DNA of 64,000 nucleotides from Sulfurimonas hongkongensis (GCF_000445475.1 NZ_AUPZ01000002.1:328280-392279), one strand, 5' to 3'; counted from the first letter of the stretch, positions 9,115-17,978 are shown. Notes: generated from the sequence alone by a model not told the origin. Translations and numbers: made by a program.

Positions 9115-9226
9115 TTTTTATACATAAAAGCTTAGTGGGATTTGGTTTTGCCATTCTCTAGGGGAGTCTTTGAGTCTTGTCTATTGCGATGCATTAGTCA
9201 TACTCAAAAACAAGCCTAAAATAAAC

Positions 9227-9350
9227 GACACTCTCTCGAGTAAGTCCGAATAAAACTACAAAGAAGTTAAAAACTTTGTAGAGCTACAAAGCTCTAAAAC
9301 ACTCTTTGAACTGCTTTATGCTACATTATAGAAAAAGATAGAAGTCTAAA
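9227..9350 (+). pseudogene. Decayed partial copy of the coiled-coil gene at 8388-8678
   Basis: About 124 bases align with 8559-8691, beginning with a shared 17-base gacactctctcgagtaa and continuing through the end of the gene and just past its stop. The copy has an in-frame TAA where the parent has GAA (9250-9253 region), a small deletion (the parent's gttaacaaacaaagct reduced to gctacaaagct) and no start. It is therefore a non-coding relic of a tandem duplication that now brackets the cytochrome gene. The rest of 9115-9430 holds nothing else recognisable. Confidence 0.75.
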
Positions 9351-9433
9351 AGTGTTTTGAAAGTAGCTTCTAAAGCTGGATTCAATCTCTAGGTTCTGTG
9401 TAAGTGGAATGATACATAAAAATAAGGCAAATG

Positions 9434-9688
9434 ATGAAAACTATGAAATCATTAACCATTATACTTGGAACAGTTATATTTTTAAATACTGGATGTTTAG
9501 CTCTTAGCGCACAAGATATAAAAGATGCCATCACAACAAAAACTCCAAAAACCAAGATAGAAGAGATGAAGAGCAATTCAAAAAAGCCTGTTGATACACG
9601 ACTTACTCCAAAAACTTACAATAATCTTGACTGGATAAGAAAGAACAATAATCAAAAATACCAAAGAGGTAAAATCAAAACTCACTAA
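9434..9688 (+). CDS. Small secreted or lipoprotein-like protein, unknown
   Basis: An 84-residue protein with a hydrophobic N-terminus (about residues 6-20) ending in NTGCLAL, which could be a lipobox cysteine. The mature part is basic and rich in Lys, Thr and Asn. AAGG six bases upstream favours the ATG at 9434 over 9431. No family recognised. It is the last gene before the accessory island at 10013. Confidence 0.55.
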   Translation: MKTMKSLTIILGTVIFLNTGCLALSAQDIKDAITTKTPKTKIEEMKSNSKKPVDTRLTPKTYNNLDWIRKNNNQKYQRGKIKTH

Positions 9689-10012
9689 AAAATGTAAAAT
9701 CAGGCTTTTTTAGAACTGGTGGTAAAATATTTCAATTACTATAACTTGTTTCATCAATATTAAAATAAAGAATATATCTGTATTATATAAACCACTTAGG
9801 AAATAAAGATTCACTTAGTAGGGTGTATTTTTTAGATTACTTATGCAATTTAAAAATATTGTAAGAGCTAAATTATGAAAAATAGTTTCCCTAAAATGTA
9901 ATGTTATTGCTTAAATCAGAGCTATTCTTCATAGAGGTGTTATTTTAATAAAAACATATACAAATAGAGACTATAATATCAATATAAATAGTAAAAAAAT
10001 TAAAGGTTTATT
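9689..10012. other. 324-base AT-rich intergenic region before the methyltransferase
   Basis: No convincing ORF. A weak hairpin (CTAAAAAA/TTTTTTAG, about 9685-9713) could end the upstream gene. A TATAAT at 9972-9977 lies 35 bases before the GTG start at 10013 and is the likely -10 of the methyltransferase. Base composition is visibly more AT-rich than the surrounding core genes. Confidence 0.5.
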
Positions 10013-10879
10013 GTGGCTATAAAAGTAAGAGATATAACACCTTTGCGCTATCCTGGTGGAAAATCTCGTTTGGGACCATGGTTTGGTGAACTGATGCGTT
10101 ATAATAATATTAGTGGTGGTAGCTATGTTGAACCTTACGCAGGTGGGGCTGGTGCGGCTATGTATCTACTGTTATCTCATTATGTGAATAATATATATAT
10201 AAATGACCTTGATCCAGCGATATATGCTTTCTGGTATAGCGTATTAAATGACACAGATGCATTAATAGAAAAAATAGAGAATACAGAGCTAACTGTACAA
10301 GAGTGGCGTTTTCAAAAAGATATATATAAAAATCATGAAAATACTTCAAAGCTTGATTTAGGTTTTGCAACTTTTTTTCTAAATAGAACAAATCGTTCTG
10401 GTATTTTAACGGCGGGTGTCATAGGCGGAAATAACCAAAATGGCAACTATAAAATGGATGCCCGCTATAATAGAATAAATCTAATAAAGAGGATACGAAA
10501 TATTGCAGAGTATAGTGATAATATACATTTATATAATTTAGACGCTCTTGATTTTATAGATAATATAAAACCTAAGCTTTCTAGCAAAGCTCTTATCTAT
10601 TTCGACCCTCCATACTATGAAAAAGGTTCTCAACTTTATAGAAATCACTATAATCATAACGATCATTCTAAAATATCTGAGATTATAATATCTCTAGAAA
10701 CACCCTGGACTCTTACATATGATAATTGTTACCAAATAAAAGAGTTGTATAAAGGAAGTAAGGGTATAGAATTCTCATTGAATTATTCAACCACAAATAA
10801 AAAAGGGACAGTTGCTACTGAAGCTATGTTTTTTGGGAATATAGACCTACATGAACGCCCTAAGCTTGTGAAGTCTTAG
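10013..10879 (+). CDS. D12-class DNA N6-adenine methyltransferase (Dam-like)
   Basis: A 288-residue methyltransferase that should transfer a methyl group from S-adenosylmethionine to adenine in a short DNA site. Motifs follow the Dam/D12 (alpha) order: PLRYPGGKSRL at residues 9-19 (motif X), VEPYAGGAGAA (motif I, SAM binding), NDLDP, a long NRTNRSG/GNYKMDARYN target-recognition region, and catalytic DPPY near residue 198. It uses a GTG start after an AAAGG site. Its stop overlaps the stop of the convergent ParB-like gene by 3 bases. Low GC and the lack of conserved neighbours suggest acquisition. The recognition site, including whether it is GATC, cannot be read from sequence. Confidence 0.9.
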   Translation: MAIKVRDITPLRYPGGKSRLGPWFGELMRYNNISGGSYVEPYAGGAGAAMYLLLSHYVNNIYINDLDPAIYAFWYSVLNDTDALIEKIENTELTVQEWRFQKDIYKNHENTSKLDLGFATFFLNRTNRSGILTAGVIGGNNQNGNYKMDARYNRINLIKRIRNIAEYSDNIHLYNLDALDFIDNIKPKLSSKALIYFDPPYYEKGSQLYRNHYNHNDHSKISEIIISLETPWTLTYDNCYQIKELYKGSKGIEFSLNYSTTNKKGTVATEAMFFGNIDLHERPKLVKS

Positions 10880-12258
10880 TCTTTCCAACAGGCAACAAGA
10901 AATGGACTTGTTTGGTCCCAAAAATTATTTAATACCTGCTTGTCTGGATGAAATACATCAGAATGGACGTAGGCATGTAAAGTCCTTGCATGTAACATTG
11001 ATGAATCATCATTTGTATACCTTCCTATTAATTCAAATAAATCTTCAGAAATTACATTATTATCATTCATATGAGTAATAACACTACGAATTCTAGGTAC
11101 AAATTCTGCTTTTTTCGGCTTTAGATTATGTTTATTAATGTAGTAAAGTATTGAGTGTTCTACTAATGCTCTATATAACATAGCTACCGCAATAGGAGTA
11201 CTGTCAACACGAAGTTTACTAAGCTCAGTAAGAATATTTTGTACTTTATTTTGATTTTCTGGCAATTTAATTGGATTTTTACTCTTCAAAAATAGCTTTG
11301 GACGATCCCATGTTGGCTTATTATTAACTGGGTAAGTTGTAGTAGCCAGTGTGTCTGTTGGAGCAGTAGGTTTATTTGTTGGATTAGTTACTGCATTTGT
11401 TAGATTAGAACCAATTTTAGTGGAATCGTTAGTATCACTTTTAGATTCAATAATACCTTCTCCATATTCTGAACATAGCTGATCAATATAACGATCTTGA
11501 TCTTTAGCTCCCAAAAGAGTTCTTGATGTTTCTTCACCCTTTGATAAATCGTTTATGATTCTTGTGACTTTTTTTATTGTAATATCTAAGTCTTTATTAG
11601 GTGAACAGTATGCTTTATCATTATCTGCAATAATTCCAATTCTCTCCAAACGCTCAACAGACATTAATCTATCAGATAATGTTGTGAATGGAAATGTATC
11701 TTCATCAATAAATATATTACACTCGTTTTGTGCCCAGATCAAAAAGTTTAATGCGCGTATATTTTTATCTTTATTACCGACTTGTTGATTATGTCTAGCC
11801 TTTTCTATTGTTGACCATTCTATTTGTCCAATACCATCTTGAGAACCTTTGTGAATTTTATCTAGATATTTTTGAAGTGATTCTTCTGATTCAAATTCAT
11901 GTGCCGTTTTAATTTCTAAAGAGTACTTTGGATATTTTAATTTAATTTCTTTTATTTTTTTAGTCATTTCATCCGAAGGTGCAAGATTTGGATTTTTTAA
12001 AAGTTTTAGAGCAGTAACACGTCTGTTCCCATCTCGTACTATCCACTCATCATCTTTGTTTTTTGATAAAATAATAGGGTTCGGAGTAAGTCCTTCAGAA
12101 GCTATATCTCGAATTAGATTTAGCATGTGTACTCTATTTTTATTAGCTATCGCTTCAATACACGCCTTTTCATCAGCCTGTTTACCAATTCTTGGATTTG
12201 TAATGTCTAAATTAACCTGACTTATTCGTATTTTGGGAAGTGTTTTAAATTCGTTCAT
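10876..12258 (-). CDS. ParB/Srx-fold protein with a possible HEPN-like C-terminal domain
   Basis: A 460-residue protein. The N-terminal third has ParB/sulfiredoxin-fold features: a LDITNPRIG segment near residue 17, a LTPNPIILSK strand, and DGNRRVTALKLL near residue 75, equivalent to the nucleotide-binding GxRR motif. A middle region is followed by a Thr/Asn/Pro-rich linker at about residues 280-330. The C-terminal ~130 residues are a separate domain containing RTLHAYVH (an R-x6-H pattern as in HEPN ribonucleases). The ATG at 12256-12258 is preferred over one 45 bases upstream because AAGG lies just before it. It is convergent with the methyltransferase. It is not a chromosomal ParB: no ParA partner, no helix-turn-helix seen. 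A defence role is inferred. Confidence 0.6.
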   Translation of the reverse strand: MNEFKTLPKIRISQVNLDITNPRIGKQADEKACIEAIANKNRVHMLNLIRDIASEGLTPNPIILSKNKDDEWIVRDGNRRVTALKLLKNPNLAPSDEMTKKIKEIKLKYPKYSLEIKTAHEFESEESLQKYLDKIHKGSQDGIGQIEWSTIEKARHNQQVGNKDKNIRALNFLIWAQNECNIFIDEDTFPFTTLSDRLMSVERLERIGIIADNDKAYCSPNKDLDITIKKVTRIINDLSKGEETSRTLLGAKDQDRYIDQLCSEYGEGIIESKSDTNDSTKIGSNLTNAVTNPTNKPTAPTDTLATTTYPVNNKPTWDRPKLFLKSKNPIKLPENQNKVQNILTELSKLRVDSTPIAVAMLYRALVEHSILYYINKHNLKPKKAEFVPRIRSVITHMNDNNVISEDLFELIGRYTNDDSSMLHARTLHAYVHSDVFHPDKQVLNNFWDQTSPFLVACWKD

Positions 12259-12399
12259 TAAATACCTTAATATATTGATTACATATTTAATCACAATTAA
12301 CATTATACATTGCTGATTTAATTATTACATCATCTTTTATGAATATCTACCCATATATTTGATATCAAATTGAAAACTAGAGAGCGTTTAAAAATACCA

Positions 12400-13797
12400 C
12401 TATAATTCCACCGCCTCTGCATACTTAACTATCTTAGCATCTATGTTTAACTCCTCTTTTATCTTTTTAGTAAAGATTTTCATCTTGCTTTGTTCGCCAT
12501 GTATTAAGTATAAATTTTTCAAATCTTTTATGTTTGACATCCACTCTATCATGTCGTTTTGTCCTGCATGTGCGGAAAAACCGTTTATGGTCTCAACTTG
12601 AGCTTTTACAATTATGTCTTCTCCATATATTTTGACATACTCATATCCATCTATAATCTCTCTGCCTAGGGTCCCCTCAACCTGAAAACCTACAAAAATG
12701 ACACAGTTTTTCTCATTCCACAGACGATGCTTTAGATGATGCATGATGCGTCCACCATGACACATTCCACTCCCAGCTATGATGATGGCTCTTTTTTTGA
12801 CTTTGTTTATCAAAAGAGAGTCTTGTTTTGTTGAGCTAATGTTAAGTGAGGCAAATCTAAACGGATTGCCACTCTCCTGTGCATGAAGCTCTAACTCTTC
12901 ATTTAGATGCACTGGATATTTAGCATATAGCCTTGTAGCTTTTGTAGCTAATGGGCTATCTAAAAAAACTTGGCATTTTGGTAGTTCTCCATCAGACTCC
13001 ATATTATTAAGTAACCAAAGTATCTCTTGTGTTCTCTCTAGTGCAAAAGATGGAATGATGACATTTCCATCCCTTCTTAGTGTCTTTATAATAGTCTCTT
13101 TAAACTCTTTTATACTAGCCTTTAGTGATCTATGGTTTCTATCTCCATAAGTTGACTCCATAAAGAGAGTATCAGCACTACTGAGTGTATCAAGTGGGTC
13201 TAAAATCATTCTCTCTTTACTTCCTATATCTCCTGAAAAGGCCACTCTTTTTTTACTCTCTTTATCCCTATAGTCTATCATTACAAACGCACTTCCTAAG
13301 ATATGTCCAGCATCTCCAAATGTAATAGTCACATCTTTTGAGAGTTTTAGCTCTTTGCGGTACTCAAGGGTTTGCCACTCTTTTAAAAAAACCTCTTTTA
13401 CATGCTCTATCGTATATAGTGGCTCTATTATTCTCTTCTCATCGCCCCTTCTTTTAGCTTTTCTTCTTAGAGTTTTATACTCTTCTCTTAGGATTTTTGC
13501 ACTATCGAGCAGCATAATATTTGCTATCTCTTTTGTTGCCTCTGTTGCAATGATAACTCCATCAAAGCCATCTTTTACAAGTTTTGGAACCCTTCCTATG
13601 TGGTCTAGGTGTCCATGAGTTATGATAAGATAATCTATCTCTCGTACATCAAACTCAAAATCATCATAGTTTTTCTCAGCTCCAAATTCCCCTTGAAACA
13701 TTCCACAATCAATAAGTATATTCAACCCCAATAACTCCACCAAGTGACAAGATCCTGTAACATTCTGAGCAGCTCCATATGATGTAACTCTATTCAT
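12400..13797 (-). CDS. Metallo-beta-lactamase/beta-CASP RNA hydrolase
   Basis: A 465-residue protein of the CPSF73/YSH1-like branch of metallo-beta-lactamase nucleases. The zinc motif THGHLDHIGR occupies residues 60-69 (His61, His63, Asp65, His66). Later elements are GDAGHILGSAF, FSGDIGS, the beta-CASP insert with ESTYGDR and SFALERTQE, and GFSAHAGQND near the C-terminus. Such proteins cleave or trim RNA; the bacterial members of this size lack the RNase J C-terminal domain and their substrates are mostly unknown. Transcribed alone. Confidence 0.88.
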   Translation of the reverse strand: MNRVTSYGAAQNVTGSCHLVELLGLNILIDCGMFQGEFGAEKNYDDFEFDVREIDYLIITHGHLDHIGRVPKLVKDGFDGVIIATEATKEIANIMLLDSAKILREEYKTLRRKAKRRGDEKRIIEPLYTIEHVKEVFLKEWQTLEYRKELKLSKDVTITFGDAGHILGSAFVMIDYRDKESKKRVAFSGDIGSKERMILDPLDTLSSADTLFMESTYGDRNHRSLKASIKEFKETIIKTLRRDGNVIIPSFALERTQEILWLLNNMESDGELPKCQVFLDSPLATKATRLYAKYPVHLNEELELHAQESGNPFRFASLNISSTKQDSLLINKVKKRAIIIAGSGMCHGGRIMHHLKHRLWNEKNCVIFVGFQVEGTLGREIIDGYEYVKIYGEDIIVKAQVETINGFSAHAGQNDMIEWMSNIKDLKNLYLIHGEQSKMKIFTKKIKEELNIDAKIVKYAEAVEL

Positions 13798-13958
13798 ATT
13801 TTTTCCTTTGTTAATAATTATTATATTTTAAATAATTCTTTTCTTATATTCTGAGCTATTATCACATAGATTAACTAAATTATCTATTTATTTTGATTAA
13901 GCAAATCATCATCAAATTTTACATACTCTTTTGCTATAAAAATTAAAACAAAAGAGTT

Positions 13959-15896
13959 ATGATGTCAAATAGACTCCAAAAAGAAGATTCTCCATACTTG
14001 CAACAACACAAAGACAATCCTGTTGATTGGTATCCGTGGGGCGATGAAGCATTTACTAGAGCAAAAGAAGAGAACAAGGCTATATTTATTAGCATCGGAT
14101 ATAGCTCTTGTCACTGGTGTCATGTGATGGAAGAGAATGTATTTGAGAACAAAGAGTGTGCAGATATTTTAAATGAGCATTTTATCTCTATAAAAGTTGA
14201 TCGTGAGGAGCGCCCAGATATAGACAAACACTATCAAGAGGTCTATATGCTACTAAATCGCCGCTCTGGAGGTTGGCCAACTTCTATATTTTGTACACCA
14301 GACAATAAGCCATTTTTTGCAGGCACTTACATTCCACCACACTCATCTCACAGCTCCATAGAGGGCATGGGGTTTATCGAACTTGCAAAACTCATAGGCT
14401 CAAAAATCTCTCAAAATGATGAACAAATCTTTAAAAATGCTGATGAGATAGAAGAGTTTATAAACAAAAAAGAGCATCCAAAAGAGGCAACTCTACTAAA
14501 AGAGGATTTTGCTAAAAATTTTATCCATCAAGTAAAACAAAACTATGAAACTACAGATGGAGGCTTCAGCAATGCTCCAAAATTTCCCCACGCTTCAACT
14601 CTAAATGCACTCCTTGTTGTCGATAGACTCTATGATGATAAAGCTGTAAAAGCTATGATGCTTCACACACTAGAGTCTATGAGAAAAGGTGGAATGTATG
14701 ACCTTGTTGATGGAGGATTTTGCCGTTACAGTGTTGATGATAAATGGCTTGTTCCCCACTTTGAAAAGATGCTCTATGATAACGCCCTACTCTGCGATGT
14801 TTACGCAAAAGCCTACCTAACATACAAAGATGAGAGTTTTTTAACTACTGCAAAAGAGTGTGCTGATTTTTGGTATGAAAAGATGAGTGAGGATGATTTG
14901 TTTTACAGTGCCTCTGATGCAGATAGCGAGGGCGAAGAGGGAACTTACTTTGTTTATAGTTATGATGAAGTTTATGATGCTCTACAAAATGGTGGCTACA
15001 AAGATATAGTACCGATGTTAAAAGAGATGAACATTTCAAAAGATGGCAATTTTGAGGGTAAAAATATAGTTCGCTTTGCTGATGGTAAAATCCCAGGGTA
15101 TTTTAGTGATGTAAAAAAAATACTCCAAGATATAAGAGCAAAAAGAGAGTACCCTTTTATAGATAAAAAAGTTCAGACTTCATGGTCTAGTATGATGATA
15201 AAAGCACTCTTTACTCTAGGAGATATTGATGAGAAATACAAACAAAGAGCTATAAAAAGTTTAGATGCACTTCTTAAGAGTATGTTTATAGACTCAAAAC
15301 TTCATCACACAACACTTATACATAAAAAACCTAAAGTGGAGGCGTTCTTAGAGGACTATGCCTATCTAACTCAGGCTCTTATAGCTGCATTTGGCTCCAC
15401 ACAGAATGAGCTTTATCTTATCCAAGCTCAAAGATTTGCAAACCTAGCACTAGAGAAGTTTTACGATCGTGGAAGTTGGAGTTTTAGCAAAGGCGAGTTT
15501 GAGACAAAAGCTGAAATAGCTGATAACACTTATACAAGTTCAGTTAGCATCATGTTAGATGCCCTACTCTCACTCTCAACTCTTTTAGAAGATGAAAAAT
15601 ACTCTCATTTTGCTTTTAAAACACTAGAATACAACTCTTATGAGCTAGGGAGAAGACCTGTTATATACCCATATATGTTATCTCAAATGTTAAGATATTT
15701 AAAGGGCGACAGAGTTATAAAGTCAAATCTTCAAAACCTTGAAAATTCTGCTAAAGAGTTGGCTGCTTTAAACTATCCTTTTGTTTTAAAAAGAGCAACC
15801 GAAGATAAAGATTTTATGGTTTGTGGAGATAAATCTTGTTTTGCTAACACCTCTAAGATAAATAAAATAGATGATATAATAAGAAATAGTTTTTAA
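13959..15896 (+). CDS. DUF255 thioredoxin-domain protein (YyaL/SPATA20 family)
   Basis: A 645-residue cytoplasmic protein. The N-terminal 160 residues are the thioredoxin-like DUF255 domain with the CHWC motif at residues 51-54 and the signature [10 protein letters not shown] before it. The remainder matches the (alpha/alpha)6 barrel seen in six-hairpin glycosidase and epimerase relatives ([23 protein letters not shown]). The family is widespread but has no settled biochemical role. ATG codons at 13959 and 13962 are both possible. It has no operon partner upstream. Confidence 0.9.
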   Translation: MMSNRLQKEDSPYLQQHKDNPVDWYPWGDEAFTRAKEENKAIFISIGYSSCHWCHVMEENVFENKECADILNEHFISIKVDREERPDIDKHYQEVYMLLNRRSGGWPTSIFCTPDNKPFFAGTYIPPHSSHSSIEGMGFIELAKLIGSKISQNDEQIFKNADEIEEFINKKEHPKEATLLKEDFAKNFIHQVKQNYETTDGGFSNAPKFPHASTLNALLVVDRLYDDKAVKAMMLHTLESMRKGGMYDLVDGGFCRYSVDDKWLVPHFEKMLYDNALLCDVYAKAYLTYKDESFLTTAKECADFWYEKMSEDDLFYSASDADSEGEEGTYFVYSYDEVYDALQNGGYKDIVPMLKEMNISKDGNFEGKNIVRFADGKIPGYFSDVKKILQDIRAKREYPFIDKKVQTSWSSMMIKALFTLGDIDEKYKQRAIKSLDALLKSMFIDSKLHHTTLIHKKPKVEAFLEDYAYLTQALIAAFGSTQNELYLIQAQRFANLALEKFYDRGSWSFSKGEFETKAEIADNTYTSSVSIMLDALLSLSTLLEDEKYSHFAFKTLEYNSYELGRRPVIYPYMLSQMLRYLKGDRVIKSNLQNLENSAKELAALNYPFVLKRATEDKDFMVCGDKSCFANTSKINKIDDIIRNSF

Positions 15897-15920
15897 AATA
15901 AATGCTAGATGGAGGACAAC

Positions 15921-16022
15921 ATGAGAACAATAATCTTAGCTACAATTTTGTCAATCGGAGTCATCACAATGTTTAGTGCTTGTGAGAGAAACGACTATCA
16001 ACACCCTATGCATCGTAAATAA
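15921..16022 (+). CDS. Tiny 33-residue lipoprotein
   Basis: A short ORF with an excellent ribosome-binding site (GGAGG, 5 bases before the ATG). The first 20 residues form a classic lipoprotein signal (basic start, hydrophobic core, FSAC lipobox with Cys21). The mature peptide would be only 13 residues (CERNDYQHPMHRK), comparable with entericidin-like small lipoproteins. It lies 24 bases after the DUF255 gene and 3 bases before plsC, so it is probably co-transcribed. Function unknown. Confidence 0.65.
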   Translation: MRTIILATILSIGVITMFSACERNDYQHPMHRK

Positions 16023-16025
16023 TAT

Positions 16026-16736
16026 ATGCTAGGAAAAATAGGCAAGTTCATCTTTATGATTGAACTTGGTTACAAACAGATAAAAATCTTTAAAAAAACT
16101 TACTTTCATCCTTTTATACCTCTAAAACCAGCTTATAAACAACTCTCAAAAGATAGACAATCATACTCAAATGCAGTCATAGAGTTTTTAAATATTGAGA
16201 TAGAACTCATAGGCGAAGTACCACAAAGAGACAAGGTTCTATACGCTATAAACCATCGCTCTTTGCTTGATATAATCGTGATGGAACACATCTTTGCAAA
16301 ACACGATAAAAACGGAACTTGGATAGCAAAACAAGAGCTTTTTGATGCTTTTTATGGTAAATTTTTTAGATATAGTGGGTGTATTAGTGTTGATTTACAA
16401 AACAGAAGAGGACTTTTAAAGTTTTTTAAAGAGATAAAGCACACCCTAAAAAAAGTAGATGACTTTAACATCTATATATTTCCAGAGGGAGAGAGAAATA
16501 AAACCCCAGATGTTTTAGAGTTTCAAAGTGGTGCAAAAAAGATAGCAAAAGCAAATAACTTAGATGTAGTTCCTGTCTTTATAAATGACACGTTAGAGAG
16601 AACTTTTAGACAAGCTCCATTTAAAGAAAAGAGAAAAGTTCAAGTTTATTTTGGCGAGCTGATACAAGACCACGAGAAGCTTGAAGATAACTACAAAGAG
16701 TTCGTAAAAAATGTTAAAGGAAGTAAGAATGAGTAG
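16026..16736 (+). CDS. plsC: 1-acyl-sn-glycerol-3-phosphate acyltransferase
   Basis: A 236-residue inner-membrane acyltransferase that makes phosphatidic acid in phospholipid synthesis. The catalytic NHxxxxD motif is NHRSLLD at residues 76-82, and the substrate-binding FPEGERN follows near residue 150, then a GAKKIA helix. Hydrophobic N-terminal segment. The gene overlaps pdxJ by 8 bases at its 3' end. PlsC is by far the most likely function, though related acyltransferases share these motifs. Confidence 0.88.
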   Translation: MLGKIGKFIFMIELGYKQIKIFKKTYFHPFIPLKPAYKQLSKDRQSYSNAVIEFLNIEIELIGEVPQRDKVLYAINHRSLLDIIVMEHIFAKHDKNGTWIAKQELFDAFYGKFFRYSGCISVDLQNRRGLLKFFKEIKHTLKKVDDFNIYIFPEGERNKTPDVLEFQSGAKKIAKANNLDVVPVFINDTLERTFRQAPFKEKRKVQVYFGELIQDHEKLEDNYKEFVKNVKGSKNE

Positions 16737-17523
16737 TATGAAATTAGGTGTAAATATAGACCATATAGCAGTTTTAAGAGAAGCTAGACGAGTAAATGAT
16801 CCAGATATTTTAGAGGCTCTAAGTGTTGCTTGTGCTAGTGGCGCCCATCAGATAACTATACATCTTAGAGAAGATAGAAGACACATACAAGATATAGATG
16901 CTAAAAATATTATGATGCACTCTAAGTTACCTGTAAACTTGGAGTGTAGTATCGATAAAGATATCTTAAATATTGTAAGTGTTTTAAAGCCTCATCGTGC
17001 TACGCTAGTTCCTGAAAAAAGAGAAGAAGTTACAACCGAGGGTGGACTTGACTTGTTCAAATATGAAGATGAGATAGCTTTTGCCATAGAACAACTTCAC
17101 GACTCCATCATCCCAGTTTCTCTATTTGTTGACCCAACTATAGAGGCTATAGGGATGGCAAAAGAATTAGGAGCAGAGATGGTAGAGCTCCACACTGGAC
17201 TTTTTGCAAATCTTTTTGCGATGCTTAACTCTTCACTCCCTCACTCAAACCACTCTATAAAAGAACTTATGCTTCCTCGTTATGAGTTAGCAAGCAAACT
17301 AGAACACTCTCTTGAAGCCTTACAAAATGCTGCAACTCACGCACAAAAACTAGGACTTCAAGTAGCAGCTGGTCACGGACTAAACTATCACAATGTATCA
17401 TATATGATGGATATAAAAGAGATAACCGAGCTAAACATCGGTCAAAGCATAGTAGCAAGAAGTGTTTTTTGTGGTTTAGCTGAGGCTATAAAAGAGATGG
17501 GAAGACTTACACAAAGAGCATAA
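16729..17523 (+). CDS. pdxJ: Pyridoxine 5'-phosphate synthase
   Basis: 264 residues with the PdxJ signature at the start (KLGVNIDHIAVLREAR) and the later NLECSID, VPEKREEVTTEGG, and AAGHGLNYHNV segments. The enzyme condenses 1-deoxyxylulose 5-phosphate with the PdxA product to make pyridoxine phosphate (vitamin B6). The ATG at 16729 is chosen because GGAAG lies 7 bases upstream; a further upstream ATG at 16711 has no such site. It overlaps plsC. No pdxA follows; the next DNA is a repeat. Confidence 0.95.
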   Translation: MSSMKLGVNIDHIAVLREARRVNDPDILEALSVACASGAHQITIHLREDRRHIQDIDAKNIMMHSKLPVNLECSIDKDILNIVSVLKPHRATLVPEKREEVTTEGGLDLFKYEDEIAFAIEQLHDSIIPVSLFVDPTIEAIGMAKELGAEMVELHTGLFANLFAMLNSSLPHSNHSIKELMLPRYELASKLEHSLEALQNAATHAQKLGLQVAAGHGLNYHNVSYMMDIKEITELNIGQSIVARSVFCGLAEAIKEMGRLTQRA

Positions 17524-17526
17524 ATA

Positions 17527-17802
17527 CTCTTAACAATTATTAAGTTGGATCCTGAATCAAAACAAGAGAATCGCTTTTTGCTATGCAAAAATGTTTCTTT
17601 AGAGTTCAGGATGATAGTTTACTTGTTCAGAATAACAGTTTGCTTGCTCAGGATGACAATTTTCTTGCTCGGGATGACAATTTTCTTGTTTGAAATGGCA
17701 ATTTGCTTGTTTGAAATGGCAATTTGCTTGTAGGATGACGCACATTCCGTCATTCCGTGCTTGACACGGAATCTAATTTTATATCAATCAGAAGGTTCAA
17801 TT
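17527..17802 (+). repeat. Left inverted arm of a dispersed repeat flanking the RND efflux operon
   Basis: This stretch starts 3 bases after the pdxJ stop and is the near-perfect reverse complement of 23720-23872, apart from an extra 126-base tandem array (17605-17730). Shared parts include the ctcttaacaattattaag end, a TTTTTGC-tat-GCAAAAA hairpin (17575-17591), the gagttcaggatga block, a perfect 8-bp palindrome ATTCCGTG/CACGGAAT with 5-base loop (17752-17772), and the gaaggttcaatt end. No ORF of merit. The pair encloses about 5.9 kb. Confidence 0.9.
17605..17730 (+). repeat. Six-unit, 21-bp tandem repeat (minisatellite)
   Basis: Six consecutive 21-base units starting at 17605, 17626, 17647, 17668, 17689 and 17710, each ending in CTTG; the last two are identical. 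The seed ttcaggatga is present once in the matching position of the right arm (23720-23872), so the array is an expansion specific to the left arm. The 21-base period keeps an accidental frame open, giving a heptad-repeat hydrophobic peptide, but there is no sign that it is translated. Confidence 0.9.
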
Positions 17803-17978
17803 TGTTGAGATTTATATGTGTTACCACGCAGAGAGACTGTGAAATGGCTCGGGAGTGAGACTTTTAGGAATGCTAACCAATGGCATTCTCCACGATAAGT
17901 CCCGCAAAAAAGCTTTAAAACCATACAAGGCGAGGCTAAAGCCTCACCTCCAAAAGCGTGGGAACAAAAAAGAAAGTT
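17803..17978. other. Non-coding tail between the left repeat arm and the pump gene, with hairpins
   Basis: No supported gene. It holds a GAATGC/GCATTC hairpin (17868-17888), a stem of about 10 bp with a GAGGCT-AA-AGCCTC core (17928-17949), and a gcgtgggaac half-palindrome (17956-17965) identical in reverse to the start of the REPIN-like element at 23881. The 17928-17949 stem lies just past the stop of the efflux pump and may terminate that operon, although the U-tract is poor. Confidence 0.45.

Noticed and set aside
9689..10012. Direct-repeat attachment site bordering the methyltransferase island
   Set aside because: I compared it by eye with 12259-12399 and saw only short AT-rich matches no better than chance.
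10876..12258. Chromosome-partition ParB
   Set aside because: There is no parA neighbour, no helix-turn-helix or parS-like site, and the C-terminal domain differs; the accessory context fits better.
17605..17730. Possible CRISPR array
   Set aside because: Units are adjacent without spacers, 21 bases long and not strictly conserved; no cas genes in the window.
17545..17733. A 62-residue ORF with heptad repeats across the tandem array
   Set aside because: Its pattern is produced by the 21-bp period of the minisatellite; there is no ribosome-binding site and the right-arm copy lacks it.
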